Below are positions 7,518-14,728 of a stretch of DNA of 26,587 nucleotides, in pieces. Origin of the DNA: Mycolicibacterium porcinum. Lineage in GTDB: Bacteria; Actinomycetota; Actinomycetes; Mycobacteriales; Mycobacteriaceae. The notes below the pieces were generated by a model that made no database searches, was not told the DNA's origin, and saw only the letters and a program-made list of their open reading frames with translations. A program made the translations under genes and the position numbers. Each line of letters begins with the position of its first letter. Position 1 is the first letter of the stretch. The stretch lies in contig MSTD01000064.1 in the NCBI GenBank assembly GCA_001942045.1, forward strand, positions 1 through 26,587, given 5' to 3'.

Positions 7518-8177
7518 CTAAGCCGGCGAGATCCGAGTCCGCGCCACCTGGGCGGCTCCGTTGCCCGTGATCAGCCAGAGCGTGGCGAGCTGCGCGATGA
7601 AGTCGTCGAGGGACAGATCGACGCCGCCGTCGACGAATTCCAGGATGGCGTCGGCCGTACCGCCGACGATGAACGCCGGCGCCACCTTGGCCAACGGGTC
7701 CTTTTCCAACTCGACGCCGTGCACGGTGCGGCCGTGGTCGATCAGAACCTCGGTCAAGCGGTGCATGACCGTCGTGCGATGAGCGTGCAATTCGGGTGAG
7801 GCCGCGACCCCTCCGAGGAGGATGCGCGCCCGGCGCGGGTCATCGACCAATGTCCGTACCGCGGCCGCAACGCTCGCCAGCGCCCGGACTTCCAACGGCT
7901 CGTCCGCGGCCTCATCCGCTGCCGCCACGGTGACGCTGCGGACGCCCTCGGCGATGTCGTCGACGACAGCGGCAGACAGGACATCCAGATCGGAAAAGCT
8001 CTCGTAGAAGTACCGCTTGTTGAGATTCGCAGCGGTACAGAGCTTTTCGACCGTCACACCGCGCCATTCATTGCGAGCCATCGCGTCCGTCGCCACGTCT
8101 AGCAGGCGCTCACGCCGTTGTTGACGACGAGCGTCCGCCGATTGACCGCCGTAGGCGCGATTGGTCGTTGACACCAC
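7518..8177 (-). CDS. TetR-family transcriptional regulator, divergent from CYP136-like P450
   Basis: 219 residues. The helix-turn-helix VTVEKLCTAANLNKRYFYESF sits at ~40-61 after a basic stretch (RRQQRRERLLDVAT). The recognition helix ends in KRYFYE rather than the common YxYF, but the fold is clear. The ligand domain is Ala/Val-rich and not assignable. GTG 8177 follows CAGAAT after 6 bases, the leaderless pattern; a second GTG at 8174 is possible. The gene is divergent from the P450 at 8228 with a 50-base gap holding a 20-base palindrome that overlaps its own -10. It is therefore probably an autorepressor that also controls the P450. Confidence 0.9.
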   Translation of the reverse strand: MVSTTNRAYGGQSADARRQQRRERLLDVATDAMARNEWRGVTVEKLCTAANLNKRYFYESFSDLDVLSAAVVDDIAEGVRSVTVAAADEAADEPLEVRALASVAAAVRTLVDDPRRARILLGGVAASPELHAHRTTVMHRLTEVLIDHGRTVHGVELEKDPLAKVAPAFIVGGTADAILEFVDGGVDLSLDDFIAQLATLWLITGNGAAQVARTRISPA

Positions 8178-8186
8178 CTCTACATT

Positions 8187-8206
8187 CTGGCACGGTTTCG
8201 TACCAG
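8187..8206. promoter_or_regulatory. 20-bp palindrome CTGGCACG-N4-CGTACCAG, candidate TetR operator
   Basis: The arms at 8187-8194 and 8199-8206 are complementary at 7 of 8 positions, spacer GTTT. The site lies between the tetR start (8177) and the P450 start (8228) and overlaps the predicted tetR -10 (8184-8189). Length and position suit a TetR dimer. Confidence 0.6.
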
Positions 8207-8227
8207 ATGGTTAACCGAGAGGACGCC

Positions 8228-9658
8228 ATGGAACTTTGTTCGCCTGTGAACACGCACCGCCTCCAGACCTTGGGCGCGGCCGTCACCTCGAGGTTTCCGA
8301 GCGGCGAGCGTCCCCTCGCCACGCCACCACCGGACTCGAATCTGAAGCCCGTCATGGGCAACTACGGCTTCCCGTTCCTCGGCCACGTGCTGAGCTCGCT
8401 GGCCGATCCCCTCGCCTTCGCCCGCGACCGCTACGAGCGCTACGGACCGGTGTCATGGGCAGGGGGCGTCGGCTTCCGGGTCGTCGGCCTCATGGGTCCC
8501 GACGCCCTGGAAACCGCGTGGATCAACCGGGACAAGGTCTTCTCCAGCACCCGCGGTTGGGCGCCGGTCATCGGACCGTTCTTCCACCGCGGGATGATGC
8601 TGCTGGACTTCGACGAGCACCGCGACCACCGCCGCATCATGCAGCAGGCGTTCACCCGCAGCGCCTTGGACGGCTACCTGGAACTGATGCGGCCCAGCAT
8701 CGATCGCACATTGCGCAATTGGTCGTCGGTACAAGGCTTTCCGTTCTATCCGTCCATCAAGCACCTGCTGCTCGAGCAGGCCGCTGAGGTGTTCGTCGGT
8801 ACGCACCTCGGCCCGGAGTCCGATCAACTGTCGGCCGATTTCCACGACACCGTCCGGGGCGGGCAGGCGCTGGTGCGCGCGGACGTGCCCGGCGGGGTGT
8901 GGGCCAAGGGCCTGCGGGCCCGGGAGCGCCTCGAGCGCTACTTCGCCGACCAGGTTCCCGACCGGCAACGTGGCGACGGCACCGACCTGTTCTCGATGCT
9001 GTGCCGCAGCGAGGATGAAGACGGGACCCGATTCACCCAGACCGACATCGTCAACCACATGATCTTCCTGCTGATGGCCGCCCACGACACCACTGCCATC
9101 GCCCTGTCCATGCTCACCTATGAGCTGGGCCGAAACCGCCAGTGGCAGGACGCGCTTCGCGATGAAGCGCTCGGCCTGCCCAACGACACCCCCACTGTCC
9201 TGGACCTCGACGCCTACCCACTGCTGGATGCGGCGTTCAAGGAGATCCTCCGGATGTACGCACCGGCAGGGGCTCTGTTCCGTCAAACCATCCGCGACAC
9301 CGAGATCCTCGGGCACTTCGTCCCCCGCAAGACTCAGGTGGCGATCAATGTCTATGCCTCCATGCGGCTTTCCGACTGGTGGCCCGATCCGGACACCTTC
9401 AATCCCGACCGGTTCGTGAACAACGCCGCAACCCGTGCCGCGGTGAGCCGCTACGTGTTCGCACCGTTCGGCGGCGGGGCACACAAATGCATCGGCCAGC
9501 AGTTCGCGGACATGACGGTCAAGACCACCATGCACCAGATGCTGCGACGGTTCGAATGGAGCGTCCCTGACGGTTATCGCCCCCAGCTGACCTGGGGCAC
9601 CGGGCCGATGCCGGCCGACGACCTTCCTATCGACCTGCGAGTGCGGATCCGGCGTTAG
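8228..9658 (+). CDS. Cytochrome P450, CYP136-like
   Basis: 476 residues from ATG 8228, with GAGAGGA 4 bases upstream; an in-frame ATG at 8207 is also possible. P450 signatures: I-helix MAAHDTTA, ExxR in KEILRMY, PERF-like region FNPDRF, and heme loop FGGGAHKCIG with Cys421 as the thiolate ligand. The segments PVIGPFFHRGMMLLDFDEH and HRRIMQQAFTRS, the long N-terminus and NHMIFLLMAAHDT strongly resemble, from memory, M. tuberculosis CYP136 (Rv3059), which also lies beside a TetR gene. It is a soluble or peripheral monooxygenase of unknown substrate needing ferredoxin/reductase partners encoded elsewhere. Its stop overlaps the stop of the next tetR by 4 bases. Confidence 0.93.
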   Translation: MELCSPVNTHRLQTLGAAVTSRFPSGERPLATPPPDSNLKPVMGNYGFPFLGHVLSSLADPLAFARDRYERYGPVSWAGGVGFRVVGLMGPDALETAWINRDKVFSSTRGWAPVIGPFFHRGMMLLDFDEHRDHRRIMQQAFTRSALDGYLELMRPSIDRTLRNWSSVQGFPFYPSIKHLLLEQAAEVFVGTHLGPESDQLSADFHDTVRGGQALVRADVPGGVWAKGLRARERLERYFADQVPDRQRGDGTDLFSMLCRSEDEDGTRFTQTDIVNHMIFLLMAAHDTTAIALSMLTYELGRNRQWQDALRDEALGLPNDTPTVLDLDAYPLLDAAFKEILRMYAPAGALFRQTIRDTEILGHFVPRKTQVAINVYASMRLSDWWPDPDTFNPDRFVNNAATRAAVSRYVFAPFGGGAHKCIGQQFADMTVKTTMHQMLRRFEWSVPDGYRPQLTWGTGPMPADDLPIDLRVRIRR

Positions 9659-10287
9659 CGCTCGTGTGCGTGGATCGGCAGCGCCTCCCATCGCGGATAG
9701 AGGATTGCCGGGCCCAACCAGCGAGCAATGAATCGGCGTAATGCAGCTCCACTGCGCGGAACCTGCCCAGGGTCGGTCAACATGGATTGCACCGTCCGCA
9801 GAGTCATCTCGGCAAGTTCACGCAGGGTGTGGTCGTCGAATCCGTGAAGCGGCCAATCGACATCGAGCCGGTGGAGAACGGACAAGCAGAATGCGATTGC
9901 CGTGTCAGAGGTCAGCGAGACGACGGCTTCCCCGTCGTCTCGACCGGTAAGCAAGCCCTCCAGCTGAGGGTCGCCAGCGAGTCTCTCGACTCCGAATGAA
10001 ACGCTTTCGACCACTGCGATGACGGGATCGTTGAGACCGCCGACGTGATCTGCAACTTGGTCGATGAACCCGTTGACCGCCCGCATCGCGCTGGCGATGA
10101 GCAGCGCGTCGGCATTGGGAAAGTAGCGGTACACCGTCTGACGGGTGACTCCGAGTCTGCGGGCCACATCGGCAAGGCGTATCGCCGCCCCATGCTCGGC
10201 GATCTCCTCATCGACCGCAGTCAGGATGCGCGAAATGGCTTCCTCGTCCGATGAGGGCGTCGAACCCGCCCAGCCACGACTACGCAT
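9655..10287 (-). CDS. TetR-family regulator translationally coupled to an upstream P450
   Basis: 210 residues. The helix-turn-helix IRLADVARRLGVTRQTVYRY and FPNADALL are canonical. The C-terminus RRFIARWLGPAILYP is typical of a mycobacterial TetR subgroup and has a decayed copy at 5429-5473. ATG 10287 lies inside the last codons of the P450 gene (8-base overlap through the P450 stop), so the two are one operon with coupled translation. Its 3' end overlaps the stop of the CYP136-like gene. The likely role is control of its own P450 operon, perhaps through the palindrome at 11655-11670. Confidence 0.9.
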   Translation of the reverse strand: MRSRGWAGSTPSSDEEAISRILTAVDEEIAEHGAAIRLADVARRLGVTRQTVYRYFPNADALLIASAMRAVNGFIDQVADHVGGLNDPVIAVVESVSFGVERLAGDPQLEGLLTGRDDGEAVVSLTSDTAIAFCLSVLHRLDVDWPLHGFDDHTLRELAEMTLRTVQSMLTDPGQVPRSGAALRRFIARWLGPAILYPRWEALPIHAHER

Positions 10288-11533
10288 CCGCCGTCACAAG
10301 TCTTTCACTGGTGAACTGAATCGGAAGCGTTGTCGGGCCGGTCATTCCCAGCAGGGATTTCCACGGGGCTGGGCCGACACGATGGGTCGCGGAGAGGCGG
10401 CGAGTGAGGACTGCGAGTGCTTCAGCCAGTTCCCGGCGCGCGAGGTTCGCCCCCAGGCAATAATGCGCGCCTCCGCCGAACGTCAGAATCGCCGGAACGT
10501 CCTTGCGCGTGATGTCGAAGCGGTCAGGATCGGCATAGATCGCTGGATCTCGGTTGGCGGCAAAGGTGTTCGCGAGCACGAACGTTCCGGCCGGGAACAG
10601 GTAGCCACCGAACTCGACATCGTCGACAGCGGCTCGCGGCACGATGCAGGCCGCGGGTGAATGACGCATGCTCTCCTCGACCGCCTGCATTGCGAGTTCC
10701 GGATGGTCGCGCAGCTTCGCCCATTGGTCCGGATGCTCGCAGAGCACCTGAACCGACGCCGCCAGCTGGTTTCGGGTCGTATCCGTTCCGGCCATCAAGA
10801 AGCCGGCCACCAGCATGCGGAGTTCGTCCAGGTTCAGCCGGTCGCCGTCGCTCTCCGCGCGAATGAGCTCCGACAGCAGATCATCGGCCAGATGGTCTCG
10901 GCGGGCGGCGACCATGCCGTCGACGTAGTCGTCGAGTTCACTCCATGCGCGGATGATCGCCGACTCGTCGAAGTTGACGTCCGGCTGAAAGTTGAGGGCT
11001 TTGAAGACCTCCTCCGTCCAGTCCGCGAACAGCTGCCAATCCTCCCGCGGCGCACCGAGCAGCGCGCACATGATCGGGGTGGGGTAAGGCCGCGCGATGT
11101 CGGTCACGACGTCGCACCGCCCGGCGTCCGCCACCCGGTCGATCAGCCCGTTCACCACCTCGTGGATGGCACCCTGGAGACGTGCGGTCGCGCGGGGAGT
11201 GAACGCCTTGGAAACCAGCTTGCGCAGCCGAATATGTGGGGCGCCGTCCAGGCCGAGGAGGCTGCTCGCCATCTTGTCGAACAGCGGCCCCGATGTGATG
11301 CCCTGCGCTGCCAGAGTGATTCCGGGCGGGAGACGGAATCTGTTGTCGCGCAGTATCTCACGAGCCAGTTCGTAGGACAGGATTTCCGGCCCGAGCGGCC
11401 CGATGGCGATCGGTGCGCGGGCTTGCGCCAGCCGGACCTCTTCGAGGATGTCGTGCGGGGTCGCAGTCAGGCTGTACGTGAGCGTCGGAAGCCCGGCTTC
11501 GAAGACGTTGGGTGCGGCGCTGTCCACGTTCAT
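10280..11533 (-). CDS. Cytochrome P450 (bacterial class I type)
   Basis: 417 residues, the usual length of a soluble bacterial P450. Signatures: substrate-recognition/C-helix region GAPHIRLRKLVSKAFTPR, I-helix LMAGTDTTRNQ, ExxR in EESMRHSP, and heme loop FGGGAHYCLGANLARRE with Cys359 as iron ligand. It would hydroxylate a small or lipid-like substrate using ferredoxin; no ferredoxin gene is present nearby. The start is ATG 11533 with GGGAC ~6 bases upstream. It heads an operon with the overlapping tetR gene. It is unrelated in detail to the CYP136-like gene 600 bases away, so the two P450s were not produced by a recent duplication. Confidence 0.93.
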   Translation of the reverse strand: MNVDSAAPNVFEAGLPTLTYSLTATPHDILEEVRLAQARAPIAIGPLGPEILSYELAREILRDNRFRLPPGITLAAQGITSGPLFDKMASSLLGLDGAPHIRLRKLVSKAFTPRATARLQGAIHEVVNGLIDRVADAGRCDVVTDIARPYPTPIMCALLGAPREDWQLFADWTEEVFKALNFQPDVNFDESAIIRAWSELDDYVDGMVAARRDHLADDLLSELIRAESDGDRLNLDELRMLVAGFLMAGTDTTRNQLAASVQVLCEHPDQWAKLRDHPELAMQAVEESMRHSPAACIVPRAAVDDVEFGGYLFPAGTFVLANTFAANRDPAIYADPDRFDITRKDVPAILTFGGGAHYCLGANLARRELAEALAVLTRRLSATHRVGPAPWKSLLGMTGPTTLPIQFTSERLVTADA

Positions 11534-11592
11534 TGACGTCCCGTCATTCCGCTGAGTCCTGGGCCGGACATCTATCCGACATAATTGCCATC

Positions 11593-11622
11593 AGCGTATG
11601 ACCAAAGATCAATAGACGTCAA
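11593..11622 (-). promoter_or_regulatory. Predicted sigma-A promoter of the P450-tetR operon
   Basis: On the minus strand TTGACG (11617-11622) is followed after 18 bases by TACGCT (11593-11598), a TANNNT -10. This leaves a leader of about 50 bases before the ATG at 11533. Confidence 0.5.
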
Positions 11623-11654
11623 CACTCCGCAAAGCTGACCATGTGTATTGATGC

Positions 11655-11670
11655 ATCTGAATGTTCAGAT
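11655..11670. promoter_or_regulatory. Perfect palindrome ATCTGAA-TG-TTCAGAT, candidate operator
   Basis: Exact 7-base arms with a 2-base spacer lie ~35 bases upstream of the predicted -35 of the P450-tetR operon. The TetR at 9655 is the most likely binder. The rest of the 185-base gap (11534-11718) shows no gene. Confidence 0.45.
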
Positions 11671-11718
11671 CATACGTTTGCTCAAGATCTGTCCGATCGG
11701 CGCCAGTTCTCGGGACCC

Positions 11719-12246
11719 CTAACTGGACGTGACTTCACCTCTGATGTCCGTCGACGAGAACGCCGACCCATCGGAGCGATGGTCGAACGTGTCGCGACAC
11801 TCGGTGTAGACATCGACCATCACGTGAGCGATGGGCGGCTCGGCAGGTTTGGGTGGCGGTATCACCCACACGGTGACAGCCAGCCCGTCGCGCGTGAATG
11901 CGGCGGCGTGCGAGTGGTAGTCGGCGTTGGTCTCCCAACCGTGTTGCCGTAGTCGATCGAGCACGGAATCCGCAGTGACTTCGCGTGACCGGTCGGCGCC
12001 GGGCATCCACAGCTGCACGTTGGAGTGACCTTTGAACGGCGGTTTGCCATTGATGCCGCAGGATTGATAGTCGAACTTTGCTTCGGCCACCTCGCCGCCG
12101 AGATCGGCGACAATCTGCCGTGACACGTCGATGACCTGGCGGCGCGCCTCTTCGGGGGAAATCGGATTCAGCACGACGTCAGTGCACCCCACCGAGGCCA
12201 GCAGCCCCGCCAGTGCCACAGCAACTCGTGCACTTGCGCGTTTCAA
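11719..12246 (-). CDS. Predicted lipoprotein, LppJ-like
   Basis: 175 residues. The N-terminus MKRASARVAVALAGLLASVGC has a basic start, a hydrophobic core and a lipobox ending at Cys21 (ASVGC), so it should be lipidated and anchored outside the plasma membrane. The mature part holds two further Cys (SCGIN, YTECRD) that could pair, and a YTEC...FDH end typical of mycobacterial lipoproteins of this sort. The start is TTG 12246 (AAACGC follows) with GAGG 9 bases upstream. It is the last of three co-directional genes, 33 bases after the hydrolase. The order resembles, from memory, Rv2078-Rv2079-lppJ of M. tuberculosis. It may tether or assist the secreted hydrolase (inference). Confidence 0.8.
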   Translation of the reverse strand: MKRASARVAVALAGLLASVGCTDVVLNPISPEEARRQVIDVSRQIVADLGGEVAEAKFDYQSCGINGKPPFKGHSNVQLWMPGADRSREVTADSVLDRLRQHGWETNADYHSHAAAFTRDGLAVTVWVIPPPKPAEPPIAHVMVDVYTECRDTFDHRSDGSAFSSTDIRGEVTSS

Positions 12247-12279
12247 TGGTGATTGCCTCGTTTCTCTCCGTCGCCACGA

Positions 12280-14076
12280 TCAACCACCCGTGTGATGGTT
12301 GTCGTTGTTGGACTTGTGCACCAACTCCGGATCAAGACCCCCAGGAATCGGAACCCGATGAGGTGCGGTCATACCGTGCTCTTCGAGGGCGTCCCCGTGC
12401 CCGGAGACGATGTCGGCGATGCTGAACAACGACTCCGACCCGTCGTCGAAGTACGAGGTGTGCTCGTTGAACGGGTTGATGCTGAGCTCAGCCACCTCGG
12501 CGTGGAAGCGGGTGGAGCCGTACCCATCCATGGCGGGGTCATTGCCGAGGCCGACGCCAGGAATGTTGAGATGTTCGCGCCCCAGTCCCGTGACGAAGTC
12601 AGTCGACGCCGCGCCCACGAATAGGTGACCATCGGGCGGCAGATGGAAATCAGCCGCCGATCGGGCCAGATCTGTTCCGGGGCAGCCGACGAGGACGACG
12701 TCGTCGACGCGCATCCCATACCCGGCAGCGGCGTCGGCGACCGTCGTCGACCCGTAGGAATGACCGATCACGGTCGTATGCGAGGGGTCGCCCTCGTGCG
12801 TGACGGCCAGCGCGTTGACGTCGGGGGCCAGCAACTGCGCGCCCGCACGGGCCATGTACGGCTCACTGACCCCCACCATGTTGGTGTCCAGGTCGGCATC
12901 CAGGTCCGGCGCGTTGTAGCCCATCCATTGAACAACCGCCGTCGACGACTGCGGATCCGCCTTGTTCGCCTCGGTGAAGACTCTGGCCCCGGACCCGTCG
13001 GCCAACGTCCCGGCCGCCACTGACGTCGTCAGGCCGGAAACCATCACAGTGGTGTTCGCGGCCTTGTCGGGGTTGCCGATCGCGATGGCGGCGGCACCTT
13101 CGCCTTCGAACGCCTCGGGGTCGTACTTCATCAGCAGGAGTTCAGGTGTCCGGCCCGACGTGTCTTTGGCTTGCTTGGCGTCCGCCTCCAACGCCTCTCG
13201 AACCTTGACGGCATTCTGGTAGCGGTCCATCGTCGGCCCGGTCAAGCCGTATTTTTCGGGATGCGCCTTGACTTCTTCTTCTGTCACCCCGCGGGATTTG
13301 GCTATCTCGCAGGGGAGGGCAAGATCGTGTTCCCAGACCGCTCGATTGGCCTTGTCACGCTCGACGACGGGAATGCCGTTGAGATTGCCCAACTTCTCGG
13401 GCCAATCCTGGCGGAGCTGCTCACGCTTTTCCGGAGACAGTGACCACCACCATTTGTTGACCTCTTCGGCGCTCTTTCCGACGGGAATCTCGGCGCCGGT
13501 GTCATAGGACGGCGTTTCCGGAGAGCCGTCGGGTCCGAACTTCTGCGGTGCAGAGTCAAGGCCTCCGACGGCGGCCCGAAGGTTCTGGTCGAGTTGCCGA
13601 TCGGCGGTGTCGAAGCTCGCGAGCTGGGTCTTGATATCGAGCGAGTTCTTGGCCGCCAGCTGCTCGATGTTCATGGCGTTGGCCGGACTCATCTCGGCGT
13701 ACTGCTCCAGGGCGCTTCCCGGGCGCACAGTCACCGTGCCATCGGGCGCGATCAGCCAGCCCTGGGCGCTCAGCTGGTCGACGGCCCTGAGGAGGCTGGT
13801 GCGGGTTTGAGTGAGCTGACTGCCGCCGTCGTGAAGGGCTTCGTGGGCCCGCGTCAGGGCATCGTGGATCTGTTGCATCCGCGCCAGCGTCGGTTGCGCC
13901 TTCGCGACCGCAGCGTCGGAGGCAGCGCCCTCCCAGCCCGAGCGCAAACCGTCGATGTCGGCGTGGTGGCTGGCGATCCGGGACGCCAAACCCGAGGCCT
14001 TCTGGCCGAGTTCGGTGGCGGATGTGGTCAGCTTCTCGGGTTGAGAGGCTCGCACCTGCGGAATGGTCACCGCCAC
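12280..14076 (-). CDS. WxG-headed alpha/beta hydrolase (DUF1023-type), probable type VII secretion substrate
   Basis: About 598 residues from GTG 14076 (TGAGG 8 bases upstream); GTG 14097 and GTG 14070 are alternatives. The first ~100 residues are helical with the WXG100-like turn SGW48EG and heptad-like Ala/Leu spacing. A long Lys/Glu-rich middle follows, including NKWWWSLSPEKREQLRQDWP (~residues 190-210). The C-terminal ~280 residues are a DUF1023-type alpha/beta hydrolase: nucleophile elbow VIGHSYGS with Ser440, Asp492 (STDFVT) and His539 (NEHTSYF) as likely triad. No Sec signal peptide is seen. The EspC-family gene lies 49 bases upstream and the lipoprotein 33 bases downstream. It is probably exported as a dimer with the EspC-like partner and acts on a lipid or ester; the substrate is unknown. 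Confidence 0.82.
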   Translation of the reverse strand: MAVTIPQVRASQPEKLTTSATELGQKASGLASRIASHHADIDGLRSGWEGAASDAAVAKAQPTLARMQQIHDALTRAHEALHDGGSQLTQTRTSLLRAVDQLSAQGWLIAPDGTVTVRPGSALEQYAEMSPANAMNIEQLAAKNSLDIKTQLASFDTADRQLDQNLRAAVGGLDSAPQKFGPDGSPETPSYDTGAEIPVGKSAEEVNKWWWSLSPEKREQLRQDWPEKLGNLNGIPVVERDKANRAVWEHDLALPCEIAKSRGVTEEEVKAHPEKYGLTGPTMDRYQNAVKVREALEADAKQAKDTSGRTPELLLMKYDPEAFEGEGAAAIAIGNPDKAANTTVMVSGLTTSVAAGTLADGSGARVFTEANKADPQSSTAVVQWMGYNAPDLDADLDTNMVGVSEPYMARAGAQLLAPDVNALAVTHEGDPSHTTVIGHSYGSTTVADAAAGYGMRVDDVVLVGCPGTDLARSAADFHLPPDGHLFVGAASTDFVTGLGREHLNIPGVGLGNDPAMDGYGSTRFHAEVAELSINPFNEHTSYFDDGSESLFSIADIVSGHGDALEEHGMTAPHRVPIPGGLDPELVHKSNNDNHHTGG

Positions 14077-14125
14077 GATGCGAGCCTCAGATCGCACGAG
14101 GCCGATGTCGGACCGTCGGGCACCG

Positions 14126-14425
14126 TCATGGAGCGAATTCGCCCAGTCGGCGGCCGAGTTCGGTGTCCATACGGTGGTAGTGATCCGCAGCGGTCGAAAG
14201 GCTGTCCGAGTGCTTGGCCAGGTCTTCGTGAACGGCGCCCAGCGCCGTGTCCATGGTCGAGCCGGCGAACTGGCAAGCCCCTTCGCTGAGCAGGCCCGAC
14301 ACCCCCGTACCCGCGCTGGTCATCGACTGACCGACACCCATGCCTGAGACGAAATCGCCCACTTCAGACTGCGCCCGCGCGGCGTTACGCAGCGAATCCG
14401 GATCAACGCGCAACGGTCGTGCCAT
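14126..14425 (-). CDS. Small EspC-family type VII secretion protein
   Basis: 99 residues from ATG 14425. The start MARPLRVDPDSLRNAARAQ matches the EspC-family (ESX-associated, PF10824-like) opening, and two helices are separated by a Gly/Ser-rich turn with F53-A-G in the WxG position. Near the C-terminus Y83-HRM-D87 is an exact YxxxD, the general type VII secretion signal. This fits a helical-hairpin partner that is co-secreted with the WxG-bearing hydrolase encoded next. The start is supported by TAGAAT (14434-14439) ending 8 bases upstream, a leaderless-type promoter. Longer upstream starts are in frame but unlikely. ESX system not identifiable from the window. Confidence 0.8.
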   Translation of the reverse strand: MARPLRVDPDSLRNAARAQSEVGDFVSGMGVGQSMTSAGTGVSGLLSEGACQFAGSTMDTALGAVHEDLAKHSDSLSTAADHYHRMDTELGRRLGEFAP

Positions 14426-14433
14426 GAGTGAAA

Positions 14434-14439
14434 ATTCTA
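14434..14439 (-). promoter_or_regulatory. -10 box TAGAAT of the EspC-like/hydrolase/lipoprotein operon
   Basis: TAGAAT on the minus strand ends 8 bases before ATG 14425 with no ribosome site between. This is the usual mycobacterial leaderless arrangement. No convincing -35 box is seen. Confidence 0.5.
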
Positions 14440-14561
14440 CGGAGGCCAGCAGTGGCTCCATTGCACAAATTTTGGATTCGCGCATCAGCTGGATGTGGCC
14501 TATCGGGGCGTGAAAACCCGGCTGCGCCAGCCGGAATCGATAACCGACCGCCCAAATGACA

Positions 14562-14591
14562 AACCCGCCCCGGCGGCGGCCAGAGCGGGTT
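14562..14591 (-). terminator. Hairpin downstream of tRNA-Ala
   Basis: AACCCGC (14562-14568) and GCGGGTT (14585-14591) form an exact 7-bp stem with a GC-rich loop. On the minus strand it is followed by the T-rich TTTGTCATTT. It starts 10 bases after the tRNA 3' end, as expected for a tRNA terminator. Confidence 0.6.
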
Positions 14592-14600
14592 GTCGAACTG

Positions 14601-14673
14601 TGGAGCTAAGGGGAATCGAACCCCTGACCTTCTCGATGCGAACGAGACGCGCTACCAACTGCGCTATAGCCCC
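14601..14673 (-). tRNA. tRNA-Ala(CGC)
   Basis: The 73-base minus-strand sequence folds into a cloverleaf. The acceptor stem GGGGCTA/TAGCTCC includes a G3-U70 wobble, the alanine identity element, with discriminator A at 14601. The D-arm is GCGCAGTTGGTAGCGC, the anticodon stem TCTCG/CGAGA encloses loop TTCGCAT with anticodon CGC (reads GCG), and the T-arm contains GGTTCGATTCC. CCA is not encoded. It lies downstream of glpR and has its own hairpin. Confidence 0.97.
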
Positions 14674-14728
14674 TGATACCGGAACGAAAGGCTACCAGCC
14701 GTCGGCCCGGAACCGGAAACCGGCCGGC

